Positions 1 to 10,302 of a stretch of 40,338 bases of DNA are shown here, in pieces (within the stretch, counting starts at the first letter, position 1; each line of letters begins with the position of its first letter). The notes below the pieces were generated by a model. The model had not been told where the DNA came from, ran no database searches, and saw only the letters and a list, made by a program, of their open reading frames with translations. The DNA comes from Bacilli bacterium (lineage in GTDB: Bacteria; Bacillota_I; Bacilli_A; RFN20; UBA1709). Position numbers and translations under genes: made by a program. The DNA lies in contig JAQUUH010000008.1 of assembly GCA_028693955.1 (NCBI GenBank), positions 1 to 40,338 of the forward strand. The letters are read 5' to 3'.

Positions 1-884
1 GCATCAACACCTTTACCAACTGAAGTAGTATATGAAAGATAAGTCTTTTCAACAGATTCTTCTTCTTGACCTATTGGATATTGAATTCTCTTGTAAACTG
101 GTTTTATAAAAGATTTTTGAGATTTTATCTTTGAATCAATCGTTATTTTATCAAAGTGTGATAGATATTCACTATCAAGCCATAACAATTTCTCTTCAAC
201 ATCCATATTTCCATACATAATAATATAACTATTTGCTGGATGATAATATTTCTTGTGAAAATCTAAAAATTCTTCATATGACAAATCAATTATTTTATCG
301 GGATCGCCGCCAGACTCATTTCCATAACAATTATCAGGAAACATGGTATGCAAGACTTGACTTGAAAGAATTCTATCAGGCGAAGAGAATGCTCCCTTCA
401 TCTCATTATAGACAACACCATTATAAATAATATCATCTTCTTTATTGTTTAATTCGTAATGCCAGCCTTCTTGTTCAAATATCTCTTTTCGCTCATAAAT
501 CCTTGGATATAACACAGAATCCATATAGACATCCATCAAATTGGCAAAATCCTTATCATTGCAACTGGCTACTGGATAAACTGTTTTGTCAGGAAATGTT
601 AAAGCATTTAAGAATGTGTTAAGAGAACCTTTCATCAACTCAACAAATACTTCTTTAACTGGGTATTTTCTTGTCCCACAGAGTACTGAATGTTCTAGAA
701 TATGGGGAAGCCCTGTGTCGTTAGTAGGTGGTGTTTTAAATCCAATTGAAAAAACTTTATTATCATCATCATTGCTAAAAACTAAAATTCTAGCTCCACT
801 TTTTTTGTGTTTTAATAGGATAGCCATAGAATTGAGTTCTTTTATTTGTTTTTCTTGTAAAATTTGATATTGTTCAATATTCAT
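1..884 (-). CDS. M16C insulinase-family (presequence-protease-like) metallopeptidase, N-terminal part; runs off the left edge
   Basis: Minus-strand reading from ATG at 884 gives MNIEQYQILQEKQIKELNSMAILLKHKKSGARILVFSNDDDNKVFSIGFKTPPTNDTGLPHILEHSVLCGTRKYPVKEVFVELMKGSLNTFLNALTFPDKTVYPVAS...; HILEH matches the inverted HxxEH zinc motif and M16C context. Confidence 0.9.
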   Translation of the reverse strand, partial: MNIEQYQILQEKQIKELNSMAILLKHKKSGARILVFSNDDDNKVFSIGFKTPPTNDTGLPHILEHSVLCGTRKYPVKEVFVELMKGSLNTFLNALTFPDKTVYPVASCNDKDFANLMDVYMDSVLYPRIYERKEIFEQEGWHYELNNKEDDIIYNGVVYNEMKGAFSSPDRILSSQVLHTMFPDNCYGNESGGDPDKIIDLSYEEFLDFHKKYYHPANSYIIMYGNMDVEEKLLWLDSEYLSHFDKITIDSKIKSQKSFIKPVYKRIQYPIGQEEESVEKTYLSYTTSVGKGVD

Positions 885-1016
885 CACTTTTTCCTCCGCA
901 TAATTTTTATATATTTACTATAACATAATTTTACCCCAATTAAAAGATTTAATTTTAGATAAAAAACTTATATATAAAGAACTAATTAATCCAAATTAAT
1001 AAACTGATTGGTAATA

Positions 1017-1050
1017 AAACTGAGCATAATATTTTATTATGCTCAGTTTT
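1017..1050. terminator. Bidirectional intrinsic terminator
   Basis: AAAACTGAGCATAATA-TT-TATTATGCTCAGTTTT-like perfect stem between convergent/adjacent genes. Confidence 0.8.
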
Positions 1051-1064
1051 ATTATATCTCTTTT

Positions 1065-1592
1065 TTATCTTTTTAAAGAAATCCAATATCTCTGTGTGAT
1101 TCCATCTTCCTCTTCAACTTCGTTTTCTAAGACTCCTCTATTGGCCATAATCGTTTTTGCTGAAGCAATGTTATGTTTGTAACAAGAAACAAGGACTCTA
1201 TCCAAACCTAATTCCTGACATTTAATAAGAGCTAAGCGCAACATTTCTTTGGCATATCCTTTTCTTCTTTCCGATTTACGGACACTATATCCGATATTAC
1301 CACCTATTTTTAAGAGCCATTCATTCAAGTAGTGTCTGATGTCTATCATACCTACAATTCTATTATCGCTTTCTCTTATTGCTAAGTATTCATCGGAGGG
1401 AACCCATCCCTTTTGAACAGTTTCTTTTTTTTGATTTCTAGTAATATGTTCTAACCATTCCTCAGTGTTTTCATAGTTTCTTAAAAGTGAAGTTCCATCC
1501 ATACTATCATTGTTTTCAAGAAATTCTTTTCTATATGATACTATTTGATCTTTATATTCTATTGTTGGTCTAACCAGTTTAATTGTTTCCAT
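1065..1592 (-). CDS. GNAT family N-acetyltransferase
   Basis: IGYSVRKSERRKGYAKEMLRLAL acetyl-CoA binding motif A. Confidence 0.85.
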   Translation of the reverse strand: METIKLVRPTIEYKDQIVSYRKEFLENNDSMDGTSLLRNYENTEEWLEHITRNQKKETVQKGWVPSDEYLAIRESDNRIVGMIDIRHYLNEWLLKIGGNIGYSVRKSERRKGYAKEMLRLALIKCQELGLDRVLVSCYKHNIASAKTIMANRGVLENEVEEEDGITQRYWISLKR

Positions 1593-2203
1593 AAAAACTC
1601 CTTTGATATATTATATCATTAAAAATATATTTTAAATAGTAAAATAAAAACTCAGTTTAACTGAGCATAGTTTAAAATGTATCATTTCCATGTTTTTCGA
1701 ACAAAAAAGTAATTTATATCCAAAAAACTTATTCTTAGAAAATTGGATTATTTATATTTTAAATAACTTCCTTAATACCAGAATAATATCTTGGATTAGT
1801 ATTTGCATATACACTAAGTAATAAATCTCTTTTCACCTTAGACGGAGTATTTTATCATATAGTTTTGATACTATTTAAATCATACTATAATATTCTATAG
1901 TAAATCTTTTTCAATAATCAGTTCATTTTCCATCAACTCATTATTGATTAGGAAATCATAAAATGTTATTTTTTATTAGTTTTTGTAAAAATTAACTTAT
2001 ATACTTCATCATCAGGTTTTGGATTCATAAATAAGCAAATAAAAGTGTTATATATGGATTATCAGTTCAATCTATCATATGTGTTGGCAATCCAAAATAT
2101 TATATTGTAGAAACAAAATCAAAAGTATTTGAAATCCTGTTAAAATATAGTCCAATATTTTGTTTAAATTCCGTTTTTCATAATATACCATAACATTTTT
2201 TTA

Positions 2204-2745
2204 TTAATAATACCTATTATTAACACCTTTCCAATCAATTCTTTTTCCTTTGTCGTTTACAATTCCATATGCTTTTATCCCATCACATTTTATAACTTTG
2301 TATTGTTCATTTTTAATTGAAAAATGAGGAAAGTCATTGGATTTCGTAAGATTATTCAGTCTTTGCATTGGCTCGAAGTTATTGTAAAACTCAGCATCAT
2401 TTTCATAATCATCTTTGGGTCTGATATGGTCAATGTTCCAACTATAGTCATATACAATTAAAAATTCAATCTTCTTATATATGATGATTCTTGTGAAGAT
2501 TTAAATTTTTTTATTTCACTACCATTAAAAGTCGTCAATAAATAATTTTGTGATTGTTTATTGACGCAAACACGTTTTATTTCATATTCAAAAATATTGA
2601 ATTCGTTCTTTCTAATTTGCTTATTTTTATATAAATAACAAATATAATCTATTTGTGAAAATAATGAATCAATACTTAATTCTAATTCTTTAGAATTATG
2701 GAATTTTTCATCATACCATTTTTCATTATATTCAATTATTCGCAT
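2204..2745 (-). pseudogene. HNH endonuclease-like gene split by a frameshift
   Basis: 95-aa ORF 2458-2745 is followed in another frame by FLIVYDYSWNIDHIRPKDDYENDAEFYNNFEPMQRLNNLTKSNDFPHFSIKNEQ..., an HNH core, stopping at TAA 2204-2206. Confidence 0.65.
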
Positions 2746-2823
2746 AGCATCTGTTATTTTATCATTACATCTTAATTTATCGAGTATCCCAGAAATAAAA
2801 ACAGCTCTGTTTACTTTGTTTTT

Positions 2824-2919
2824 TTATCTCATTTGTAAAAAATTCAAGAAAATACCTACTACTCCCAAAACAAATGCTAATATAATAGAAATCAGTTGAA
2901 ACAATTCTAATTTAGTCAT
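2824..2919 (-). CDS. Small hydrophobic peptide (31 aa), type I toxin / holin-like candidate
   Basis: ATG at 2919 with upstream AGAGGAAC; translation MTKLELFQLISIILAFVLGVVGIFLNFLQMR, a single predicted TM helix. Confidence 0.5.
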   Translation of the reverse strand: MTKLELFQLISIILAFVLGVVGIFLNFLQMR

Positions 2920-3153
2920 TTATGTTCCTCTGATTTCTTTATATTATTTTCCTCCAAAATATAACAAATATCCCATTTACTAATTTCTAAATATGTAATA
3001 ACATAATAACTTATTAATTTCTATAGAAATAAATGTTTTATTCAAATTCCATTAGCTGAAAAAATTTAGTTCAAACAAAATGTATCGTTTCATGGGTATT
3101 TTGAACAAAAAGGGTTTATATTATTGATAGTGAATTTGTTTTCTAAATAAAAA

Positions 3154-3196
3154 AAGTGTTCTTAAGAGATGATAATATTCACACATTAAGAACACC
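3154..3196. terminator. Intrinsic terminator hairpin
   Basis: GTGTTCTTAA...TTAAGAACAC stem next to a 7-A/T tract. Confidence 0.7.
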
Positions 3197-3416
3197 TAAT
3201 AGATATATATCTACAATAATTATTATGCACTAAGTAGTAGAAAATATGAAAAAAAAGAAGAAAAATCTTCTTTTATAAAAGTGTAGAGGGATTCACTTTG
3301 CGTAACGATTTGGGCGTCTCAACAAGAACTACTTGGTTATTTTTCCATATCACTTTATGTATTACTAGATACATTAATATTATACATTATTTCTATTTTA
3401 TTGTCAAGCAAATAAT

Positions 3417-4838
3417 TTATTTATTTCTATTTATTTTTGCTTTTTTGATTTGTTTAACATTTTTCTTGCAAAAATATATTAAAAATATGTATATACCGAA
3501 GAGTAAAATTGTAGGAATACCAACGACATGAAACTTATCTATTTTCCCTTCATCAAAAAATACATAATAAGCTCCCAACAAACTACAGAAAGCATTTGTG
3601 ATAGTTATAGCAGTAAAGAATTTAACAATTAAATCGAGTTTTTCATTTCGCTTTTCTTTTAAGATTTCATCTAAAGGTTTAGTGGAGTTTTCAATTTCCT
3701 TCGAAAAATTGTCAATCGATAAAGTATTTAAAAACAATTGATATATTTTTTCTTGATAATAAAACTGCGATACTTTTTTATAGATATAGTTTGTTTGAAA
3801 TAGAACATATTCTTCTTTAATTGATATTAAATTTTCTTTTATCTTCTTATCATATATATTTAATTTTTTGATTTTCTTTTTTAAATAATGCAAAAAATAA
3901 TACTGATGAAGAATAATAATATATGAATAAAAGACATTTTGTATAAATGGTTCATTTTTCCCTTCATATGTTTTATTATACAATTTAATGTTACATGAAT
4001 ATTTAGTAGTTAATGATAATACTCCTTCTTCTGTACAAAAAACTTTGTTACCATAAAAAGCAGATGTATATGGTATTTTGTCAGGAGGAAAATGAATATA
4101 ATTTGCAACACTATTTCTATTTAAAAAATAATTTGCTAATATATTTGTTTCATTTTCATTTAAATATTCATAATCATTTTTTGAATGTCTATATTTCTTA
4201 TTATCTTCATGTCCTAAAACAACTTCCGAAAACATTTGAAATCTAGTAGTTCCTTGTTCTTTATCCATATCAAATGTTTCAGTTTGTTTTTTTTGCAAAC
4301 CAGTTATAGTTTCAACAAAATCTAAAATTTTTGTTTGTTTGTAATAATCTCTTAATTTTAATATTATCTCAAAATATTCTTCGTATTTATGTATTATACA
4401 ACTTTTATATTTAATTATCAAAAAAAATATTCCTGTTTCAAATAAAATAAATTTAAGATTTTCAATTGAAAAAAACTTCTCAATTTCGATATTACTATTA
4501 TTCTCAAATTTAAAAACTTTACTAAAATTATTATTATTTTTATCAATTGAAAAAGCATAATTATTTGGTTCTGTTGAACAATTTATTTTTTCGGTCGTAA
4601 ACTCATCTTCATTACTTACTAATACTTTGTTTGCTTTATATAAAAACATCTGTTCTATATGATCAAAGTGCCTTGAATCATCATCGATAAATTGTTCATC
4701 ATTTGTAAAATTCTTATCTAACAAGTTTTGTTTAATTGTATTGATATTACTGTTTAATGTTGAAAAGGGAAATACAAGACTGATCATAGTATTTTGCGGA
4801 AAATCATTTTTTTCATTTTGTTTATGTTCTTTATTCAC
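3417..4838 (-). CDS. 473-aa protein with two C-terminal TM segments (CorA-like topology), unknown function
   Basis: Long ORF; C-terminus IVKFFTAITITNAFCSLLGAYYVFF...VGIPTILLFGIYIFLIYFCKK; start is probably GTG with AAAGGAA upstream; no GMN motif seen. Confidence 0.7.
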   Translation of the reverse strand: MNKEHKQNEKNDFPQNTMISLVFPFSTLNSNINTIKQNLLDKNFTNDEQFIDDDSRHFDHIEQMFLYKANKVLVSNEDEFTTEKINCSTEPNNYAFSIDKNNNNFSKVFKFENNSNIEIEKFFSIENLKFILFETGIFFLIIKYKSCIIHKYEEYFEIILKLRDYYKQTKILDFVETITGLQKKQTETFDMDKEQGTTRFQMFSEVVLGHEDNKKYRHSKNDYEYLNENETNILANYFLNRNSVANYIHFPPDKIPYTSAFYGNKVFCTEEGVLSLTTKYSCNIKLYNKTYEGKNEPFIQNVFYSYIIILHQYYFLHYLKKKIKKLNIYDKKIKENLISIKEEYVLFQTNYIYKKVSQFYYQEKIYQLFLNTLSIDNFSKEIENSTKPLDEILKEKRNEKLDLIVKFFTAITITNAFCSLLGAYYVFFDEGKIDKFHVVGIPTILLFGIYIFLIYFCKKNVKQIKKAKINRNK

Positions 4839-4908
4839 TAAAAATATTCCTTTCGCGTATTTTCAAATGCTTTATTTAATCTTTTTTGGAAAAAGAAGGT
4901 GCCTGTGG

Positions 4909-5004
4909 TCATAACCAACCAGGAGCCGGACTATTCATAAAAGAGTAATCTCCTTTGCACATCTGCATTAAAGCTTTAATTAATTTTTTAATTATTGCTT
5001 TCAT
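4909..5004 (-). CDS. 31-aa cationic amphipathic peptide, unknown
   Basis: AAAGGAGGTGGTTCAT-ATG strong RBS; translation MKAIIKKLIKALMQMCKGDYSFMNSPAPGWL, TGA stop; about 70 nt upstream of the 473-aa gene on the same strand. Confidence 0.6.
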   Translation of the reverse strand: MKAIIKKLIKALMQMCKGDYSFMNSPAPGWL

Positions 5005-5320
5005 ATGAACCACCTCCTTTTGACATTGCTTAATGTCTTAAGCACTCATATTATAACAAATTATTACAATATTTGCAAGCCTTTTCATTTTCGAAATAGT
5101 AAAGTTAATTGAGCATTTTATTCATTTTTTTCTATTATATTTACTTTTATTATTATTTATTTGAACTATTTATGTATTAATAGTTATTTTTTGCTGATTT
5201 TCGCTCATTTTACTTTTTTTATAATATCATCTACATCATCTTTATCTATTAACCCTAGTATCTCTTTTCGAGTCTTTCATCAAAGACTGCTACAGGCTCT
5301 AAAATAGGTTCTAGAACGTA

Positions 5321-5353
5321 AAAAACACCTAATAGGTATCCTACTAGGTGCGA
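5321..5353 (-). terminator. Intrinsic terminator downstream of HNH operon
   Basis: CACCTAGTAGGATACCTATTAGGTGTTTTTT on minus strand. Confidence 0.75.
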
Positions 5354-5368
5354 TTTAAATATTTATGA

Positions 5369-6004
5369 TTATTGGGTATATGTATTTCTTTTACTTTGTA
5401 ATAATAATATACTATTATTTAACACCATTTCAACTTGTGAATTTGTTTTATATTTTTTTGCAAGACCTCGCAATAATAATAATAAATAATCTAATCTTCT
5501 TGTTAAATTGTTTAGTCCTAATTCATTATAGAAATGAGTAATAAAATTATCTTGAATATATGTATTATTTATTTTAATACTAAAATCACTATCTCTGAAA
5601 AAAACTTTTTCTATCCCAAGATTAGGATTTAATAAATTAAAATAAATTGTTTTATCATTAATAAATATTGATGTTTTATTTCTATTACATGTTCTACATG
5701 ACGGATAAATATTTTCTAATTTATGAGCATCAATAGTTTTTTCAAATGAAGCTTTATTAACATAGTGATCTATTTCAAATAAATCAATTGATAAATTTTC
5801 TATTCCATTTCCACAATATACGCATTTATTATCATATATATCAAGGAATTTTTCTTTGTACCCTCCATTTTGGTCACTAATAATAGAATAAAAATTCTTT
5901 CTTGGATATCTCAATCTAATTTCTTTTTTAAATTCTTCTTTTTTTTCAACTTTATTTGGCTTTTTTAACTCATATTTAGTATAACGATAATCATTGTTTA
6001 TCAT
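5369..6004 (-). CDS. HNH endonuclease domain protein
   Basis: CVYCGNGIENLSIDLFEIDHYVNKASFE...NIYPSCRTCNRNKTS. Confidence 0.85.
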   Translation of the reverse strand: MINNDYRYTKYELKKPNKVEKKEEFKKEIRLRYPRKNFYSIISDQNGGYKEKFLDIYDNKCVYCGNGIENLSIDLFEIDHYVNKASFEKTIDAHKLENIYPSCRTCNRNKTSIFINDKTIYFNLLNPNLGIEKVFFRDSDFSIKINNTYIQDNFITHFYNELGLNNLTRRLDYLLLLLRGLAKKYKTNSQVEMVLNNSILLLQSKRNTYTQ

Positions 6005-6228
6005 AATTTAGACTCCAATGATTTAAATGCTTCAATTAATTTATCAACATCTTCTTTTGTTAATTCAGTATATGCTGGTAAACCATTGATACTATTATTT
6101 ATTTTTTCAATCAGTGCATCATCAATACATTTTGCATTTTTTATCTCATTATTTATAGTTTTATATGAAGTGACTTTTTGTTTTGCTTTGTATATTTCTT
6201 TTTTTAATACAGCATTATAATAAGCTAT

Positions 6229-6588
6229 TTAATCTTCATCTTGTTGGCTACCTATAAACTTTTTTATATATCCAATATCGTTGTTATCTTCATTTTGAGA
6301 GATAACAATTGCTTCTGTGTATGGTAATAATCTCTTCATAATCAACATTAAACCTTCACCAGAATATTTTTCATCAATAACTGTACTATCTTCAAACAAG
6401 TTTGAATCAATTAAGACTATTTTTGCATTTTTAAGTATTAAATAATCTACCAATTTATTATATGTGGAATCTGTTTTGAAAATTATTTCTTCATAATCAA
6501 ATTCTTTCATTTCTTGATCTAAATATTGACTCAACTGTAATTCAGGATCATCATCAATATATATAAGTTTTAATTTTTTATCAGTCAT
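6229..6588 (-). CDS. Receiver (REC)-like response regulator domain protein
   Basis: LKLIYIDDDPELQ...KIVLIDSNLF...AIVISQNED; overlaps the stop of the upstream kinase gene. Confidence 0.75.
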   Translation of the reverse strand: MTDKKLKLIYIDDDPELQLSQYLDQEMKEFDYEEIIFKTDSTYNKLVDYLILKNAKIVLIDSNLFEDSTVIDEKYSGEGLMLIMKRLLPYTEAIVISQNEDNNDIGYIKKFIGSQQDED

Positions 6589-8717
6589 TATAATTTATCC
6601 CCTAACGTAAATTTAATTTTAAACCCACCATGACCATTAATTTCGTTTACTTCTCCTCCAGACATAATTAAAGAATTATTAATTATCCACATACCCAAAC
6701 CATGTCCATTAGTACGAGAACTTTCATGAACTTCAAGAATTCTTCTTGGATCATTAATATAATTTGAATTTAATCCTACACCATTATCCATATACTCAAA
6801 TTCTAATAAAGTATCATTTTTATTTGCTTTTATATTTATATCAAGTTTCTTTTTCCCTTTATTTTGTTGAACACTATTTAGTAACAGATTATCAAAAATG
6901 ACATTAATCACATCAACACATGTAAAGAATTCTAGATCTGAAGATATTTCTAATGTAATATCTAACCAATTATAATCATATTCCCAACTTTTCTTTATTT
7001 TTTCAAATATTTCATTAATATTCAAATTATCTGAGACAAATTGTTTTTTCTCTATTTTAGTAAGCATTGTATCCATAAATGTTTTAATCTTTGAAATAAC
7101 TGCATTACTTTTTTCAATCATTAAAGGAACATTTTTATATGATAATTTTTTATTTTCTTCTGCATTTATTATATCCCATATATTCAACTCTTTTAATCTA
7201 TTAACTAAATTTTCACTAGAATATGATATAAAATTCCGATTTGTTTTCATTTCATGAGCAATAGAAGCAGCTTTTAACCCAACTGTAGAAAGAACATTTA
7301 ATATTCTAGTATCATATCTGTGTTCTTCTTCTTTATTCGTAAAATCTTTCTTTTGTTTCTCATTACTTTCTTTTAAATCTTTAACTTCTTCTGCTAATCT
7401 AACAACTTTTTCTTCGTCATAATCTTTAAATTCTGATGGTTTTCTTAAAAAGGAATCTAATACTCTTGTTTCTTTTATTTCTTCTTTATTTTTAATATTA
7501 ACTGCTCTAACAATAGATTGTCTATATCTTTCAAATTCAGCTATACCTTTGTCAATGATTTGTAGAAACAACTTATAATATTCAGTTTCTTCTAATCCTT
7601 GTCTATTTGCTAAATCCTTTAAATTATTATTTTCTTTTTTATCTATTATTACTTTTCCAGACAATTGATTTTCTCTAACTCTCCAAGAACCAGTTGGATG
7701 TGTAGCTGCAGCAGGTGATTTTCTTGATCTTTTACCTAAGCCAAGCCAATCTTTCTTTCCTTCATATGAACTTATACTAAATACATTTCTATATAAGATT
7801 ACACCATCTTTATAAGGTTCTTGAAGTGAATTATATTTATATAAAAATTTTTCACAGTCATCTTTTTGAGGATTAAAAGCAAAATATAATTCAGCTGTGA
7901 ATGATCCTAATTCCTCTAATGCTAATTCTTTATCTTTATCATCTAATTCAATATCATCAAACACTTCATTTTTCATATTAATTATTGAAATCTTATCATG
8001 AAGATTAGTGGTTGGGCAATATGATATTGCTTCATCAAGAAATTCGTCTGAAATAATTTTGCTAGTTAAATCTTTAGTTTTAGCATTATAATTCAGTTTA
8101 ATTATTGATAAACAGTTCACACCTAAAGTAGGTTTCATAAATTTTCTTTCAACAGTAAAAATTTTATCCAAATAGTTCAATGTAATTTTCATAGAATCAT
8201 CATTATATGTTGTTGAAAGATAATTTGATAGATTTTCAATAGCTTTTATTGACCATTTGTCACGAAGTTGTTTAATTATTATTGTGGTTCCAATTGTATT
8301 TAATTGAATAAAATCAAGTTTAGTAATTGACCAATCTGTTGTCCATCTCGCTCCATTATTATTCAACATTTTTGTCTGAACTTCTATTTGTTTTCCAAGT
8401 CTTGCTAAAGCAAATCTTCCAATACCTTTTGATCCAGAATAAATTCGTTGTTTAGCATCTTTATCAACAAAATCATAAGCTTTATTACTTAATCCTACTT
8501 TAGTCCAATTATCTTTTAAGATGTTATAGCTCATACCTGTTCCATCATCTATTAAGATAATTTTATCGTCATCAAAGTTAATTGATAGATTACTTGCACC
8601 AGCATCATATGCGTTTTTTACAAGTTCTAATATAGCTGATTCTTTATTTGTGAAATTTTGCACTCCAAATAATTCTGCAATTTTATCATCTTCTATAACA
8701 TATTTTAGTATCTCCAT
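6588..8717 (-). CDS. Dual GHKL ATPase: N-terminal Hsp90/MORC-like ATPase plus C-terminal histidine-kinase-like HATPase
   Basis: N-term ILELVKNAYDAGASNLSI...ILIDDGTGMS...GSKGIGRFAL; C-term IAHEMKTNR (DHp-like), FDNLLLNSVQQ, DNGVGL, GHGLGMWIINNSL. Confidence 0.85.
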   Translation of the reverse strand: MEILKYVIEDDKIAELFGVQNFTNKESAILELVKNAYDAGASNLSINFDDDKIILIDDGTGMSYNILKDNWTKVGLSNKAYDFVDKDAKQRIYSGSKGIGRFALARLGKQIEVQTKMLNNNGARWTTDWSITKLDFIQLNTIGTTIIIKQLRDKWSIKAIENLSNYLSTTYNDDSMKITLNYLDKIFTVERKFMKPTLGVNCLSIIKLNYNAKTKDLTSKIISDEFLDEAISYCPTTNLHDKISIINMKNEVFDDIELDDKDKELALEELGSFTAELYFAFNPQKDDCEKFLYKYNSLQEPYKDGVILYRNVFSISSYEGKKDWLGLGKRSRKSPAAATHPTGSWRVRENQLSGKVIIDKKENNNLKDLANRQGLEETEYYKLFLQIIDKGIAEFERYRQSIVRAVNIKNKEEIKETRVLDSFLRKPSEFKDYDEEKVVRLAEEVKDLKESNEKQKKDFTNKEEEHRYDTRILNVLSTVGLKAASIAHEMKTNRNFISYSSENLVNRLKELNIWDIINAEENKKLSYKNVPLMIEKSNAVISKIKTFMDTMLTKIEKKQFVSDNLNINEIFEKIKKSWEYDYNWLDITLEISSDLEFFTCVDVINVIFDNLLLNSVQQNKGKKKLDINIKANKNDTLLEFEYMDNGVGLNSNYINDPRRILEVHESSRTNGHGLGMWIINNSLIMSGGEVNEINGHGGFKIKFTLGDKL

Positions 8718-8726
8718 CTTATCCTC

Positions 8727-10187
8727 CTAAAACATATATTTCTTTACATCATTTGGTGTTATTCGTTTTGATTTTCCTGATGATGTAATTCCAATCTCAT
8801 TTATATAATTTAAAAAATCATCTGATTCTAAAGTTTCTTTAGCTTTTTCCAATGTATATTTTTCATCAATCTCTGTTATATATATTCCTGAATAAGGTAT
8901 CTCATTTTCTGATAATTCATACACTTTTACTTTATTCGTAATAATTATACTCATCATTATTTTTTTTTGATTCATATTTGTTAAAGATTGAGATCGACCA
9001 TATTCAAACCAATTTACTCCTGATTCATTATCCTTATTCGTTAATTCTATTTTGTATTTTTCTAAATACTTGTATGCAAAAGGAAATTTTTCTTTAAATG
9101 TTTGTTCTGTATATCTTTTTATTTCTTTATTATCATTAATTTTATATGGGAAAATAATATATTCAGTCTTTGAAAAAGCACAATTTTTAGGTGATAATGC
9201 TTTTTTAGTTATTTCTTTTTCTATTTTTTCGGTACCAACATAATAATACAACTCGTCTTCGTTATCAATTTCAAATACAAATGCTTTGTTAAATAAAGTA
9301 GCTAATGTACTACCTACATTATACAAAGAGCCTAATTCTTTTTTTGAATCTTCAGATGTTTCATATATTTTTAGGAATTTCCATTTATCAACGAGATTAT
9401 CTTTATTAATATCAAAACTATTTTGAGTTATATTATCATAATAATTAAAACTTTTTGAAAGACATTTTACTATACAAAGTATAGAAGTTGTAACTGTTAC
9501 ATTTGGAAATACATCAGCACCATAATTATCAATTATTTTTTTTATATATGGTTTAATAATATTTCTTAAATCTTTTGCAGAAACATTCTTATATATACTA
9601 TTTGGTATTAAATATGACATTTTACCATCTTGAGATAATAAGTTAAATGATTTTTCTATAAAAGCATAACAATAATCAAATCTACCATATTTACAACTAT
9701 TAAAGTTTTCTTTTAGGTATATTCTATTATCTTCAGTTAATTGTTTATAATTAATATATGGAGGATTTCCGATTATGTAAAAAAAATTCTCATCAATCTT
9801 AGCTTTTAAAAAATCTTCTTGTTTGAATTTCCAATTAATTGTTTCATACATGTTATTGTTTAATACTTTTTGATTTAATTTTTCTATGCAGCTTTTGTAT
9901 TTATTTTCATCAATTTCATAACCATAAATATCATTTTCTAATCCTTGTTTGATTTTATTATTACTAAAATTATTTTTCCTACAATCATCAATATAAGTTT
10001 GAACTATTTCAACTAAAATCGCTCCATCACCAAATGAATTTTCTAATACTTTTTTCCCAAATAGATTTTTTTCATAATCTATACTTGAAAGTAAAAGTTT
10101 TGCATATTTAGTTGGAGTAAAAACTTGACATTTAGTGTAATTCATTTCATCTAACATAATATTACCTTTTTCTATAAATACTGACAA
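8727..10187 (-). CDS. N6-adenine DNA methyltransferase (Eco57I/type IIG-like, no visible nuclease domain)
   Basis: FTPTKYAKLLL...VLENSFGDGAIL (motif I) and FYIIGNPPYINYKQL (motif IV NPPY); C-terminal TRD-like region. Confidence 0.85.
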   Translation of the reverse strand: MSVFIEKGNIMLDEMNYTKCQVFTPTKYAKLLLSSIDYEKNLFGKKVLENSFGDGAILVEIVQTYIDDCRKNNFSNNKIKQGLENDIYGYEIDENKYKSCIEKLNQKVLNNNMYETINWKFKQEDFLKAKIDENFFYIIGNPPYINYKQLTEDNRIYLKENFNSCKYGRFDYCYAFIEKSFNLLSQDGKMSYLIPNSIYKNVSAKDLRNIIKPYIKKIIDNYGADVFPNVTVTTSILCIVKCLSKSFNYYDNITQNSFDINKDNLVDKWKFLKIYETSEDSKKELGSLYNVGSTLATLFNKAFVFEIDNEDELYYYVGTEKIEKEITKKALSPKNCAFSKTEYIIFPYKINDNKEIKRYTEQTFKEKFPFAYKYLEKYKIELTNKDNESGVNWFEYGRSQSLTNMNQKKIMMSIIITNKVKVYELSENEIPYSGIYITEIDEKYTLEKAKETLESDDFLNYINEIGITSSGKSKRITPNDVKKYMF

Positions 10188-10263
10188 TTCACATAACTAT
10201 TATATCATAGTAGGTGTTTTTTTAAAATATAATAAATTCTATTTTGATTCCAAATAAAAAAAG

Positions 10264-10291
10264 TTGCACTGGTAGATTTATACCAATGCAA
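10264..10291 (-). terminator. Intrinsic terminator
   Basis: TTGCATTGGTATAAATCTACCAGTGCAACTTTTTTT on minus strand. Confidence 0.75.
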
Positions 10292-10302
10292 GATTTATTT
10301 AT

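Noticed and set aside
3298-3531. 77-aa plus-strand ORF MRNDLGVSTRTTWLFF...
   Set aside because: No good RBS and largely overlaps the 473-aa gene; more likely the 5' part is a non-coding element than a protein
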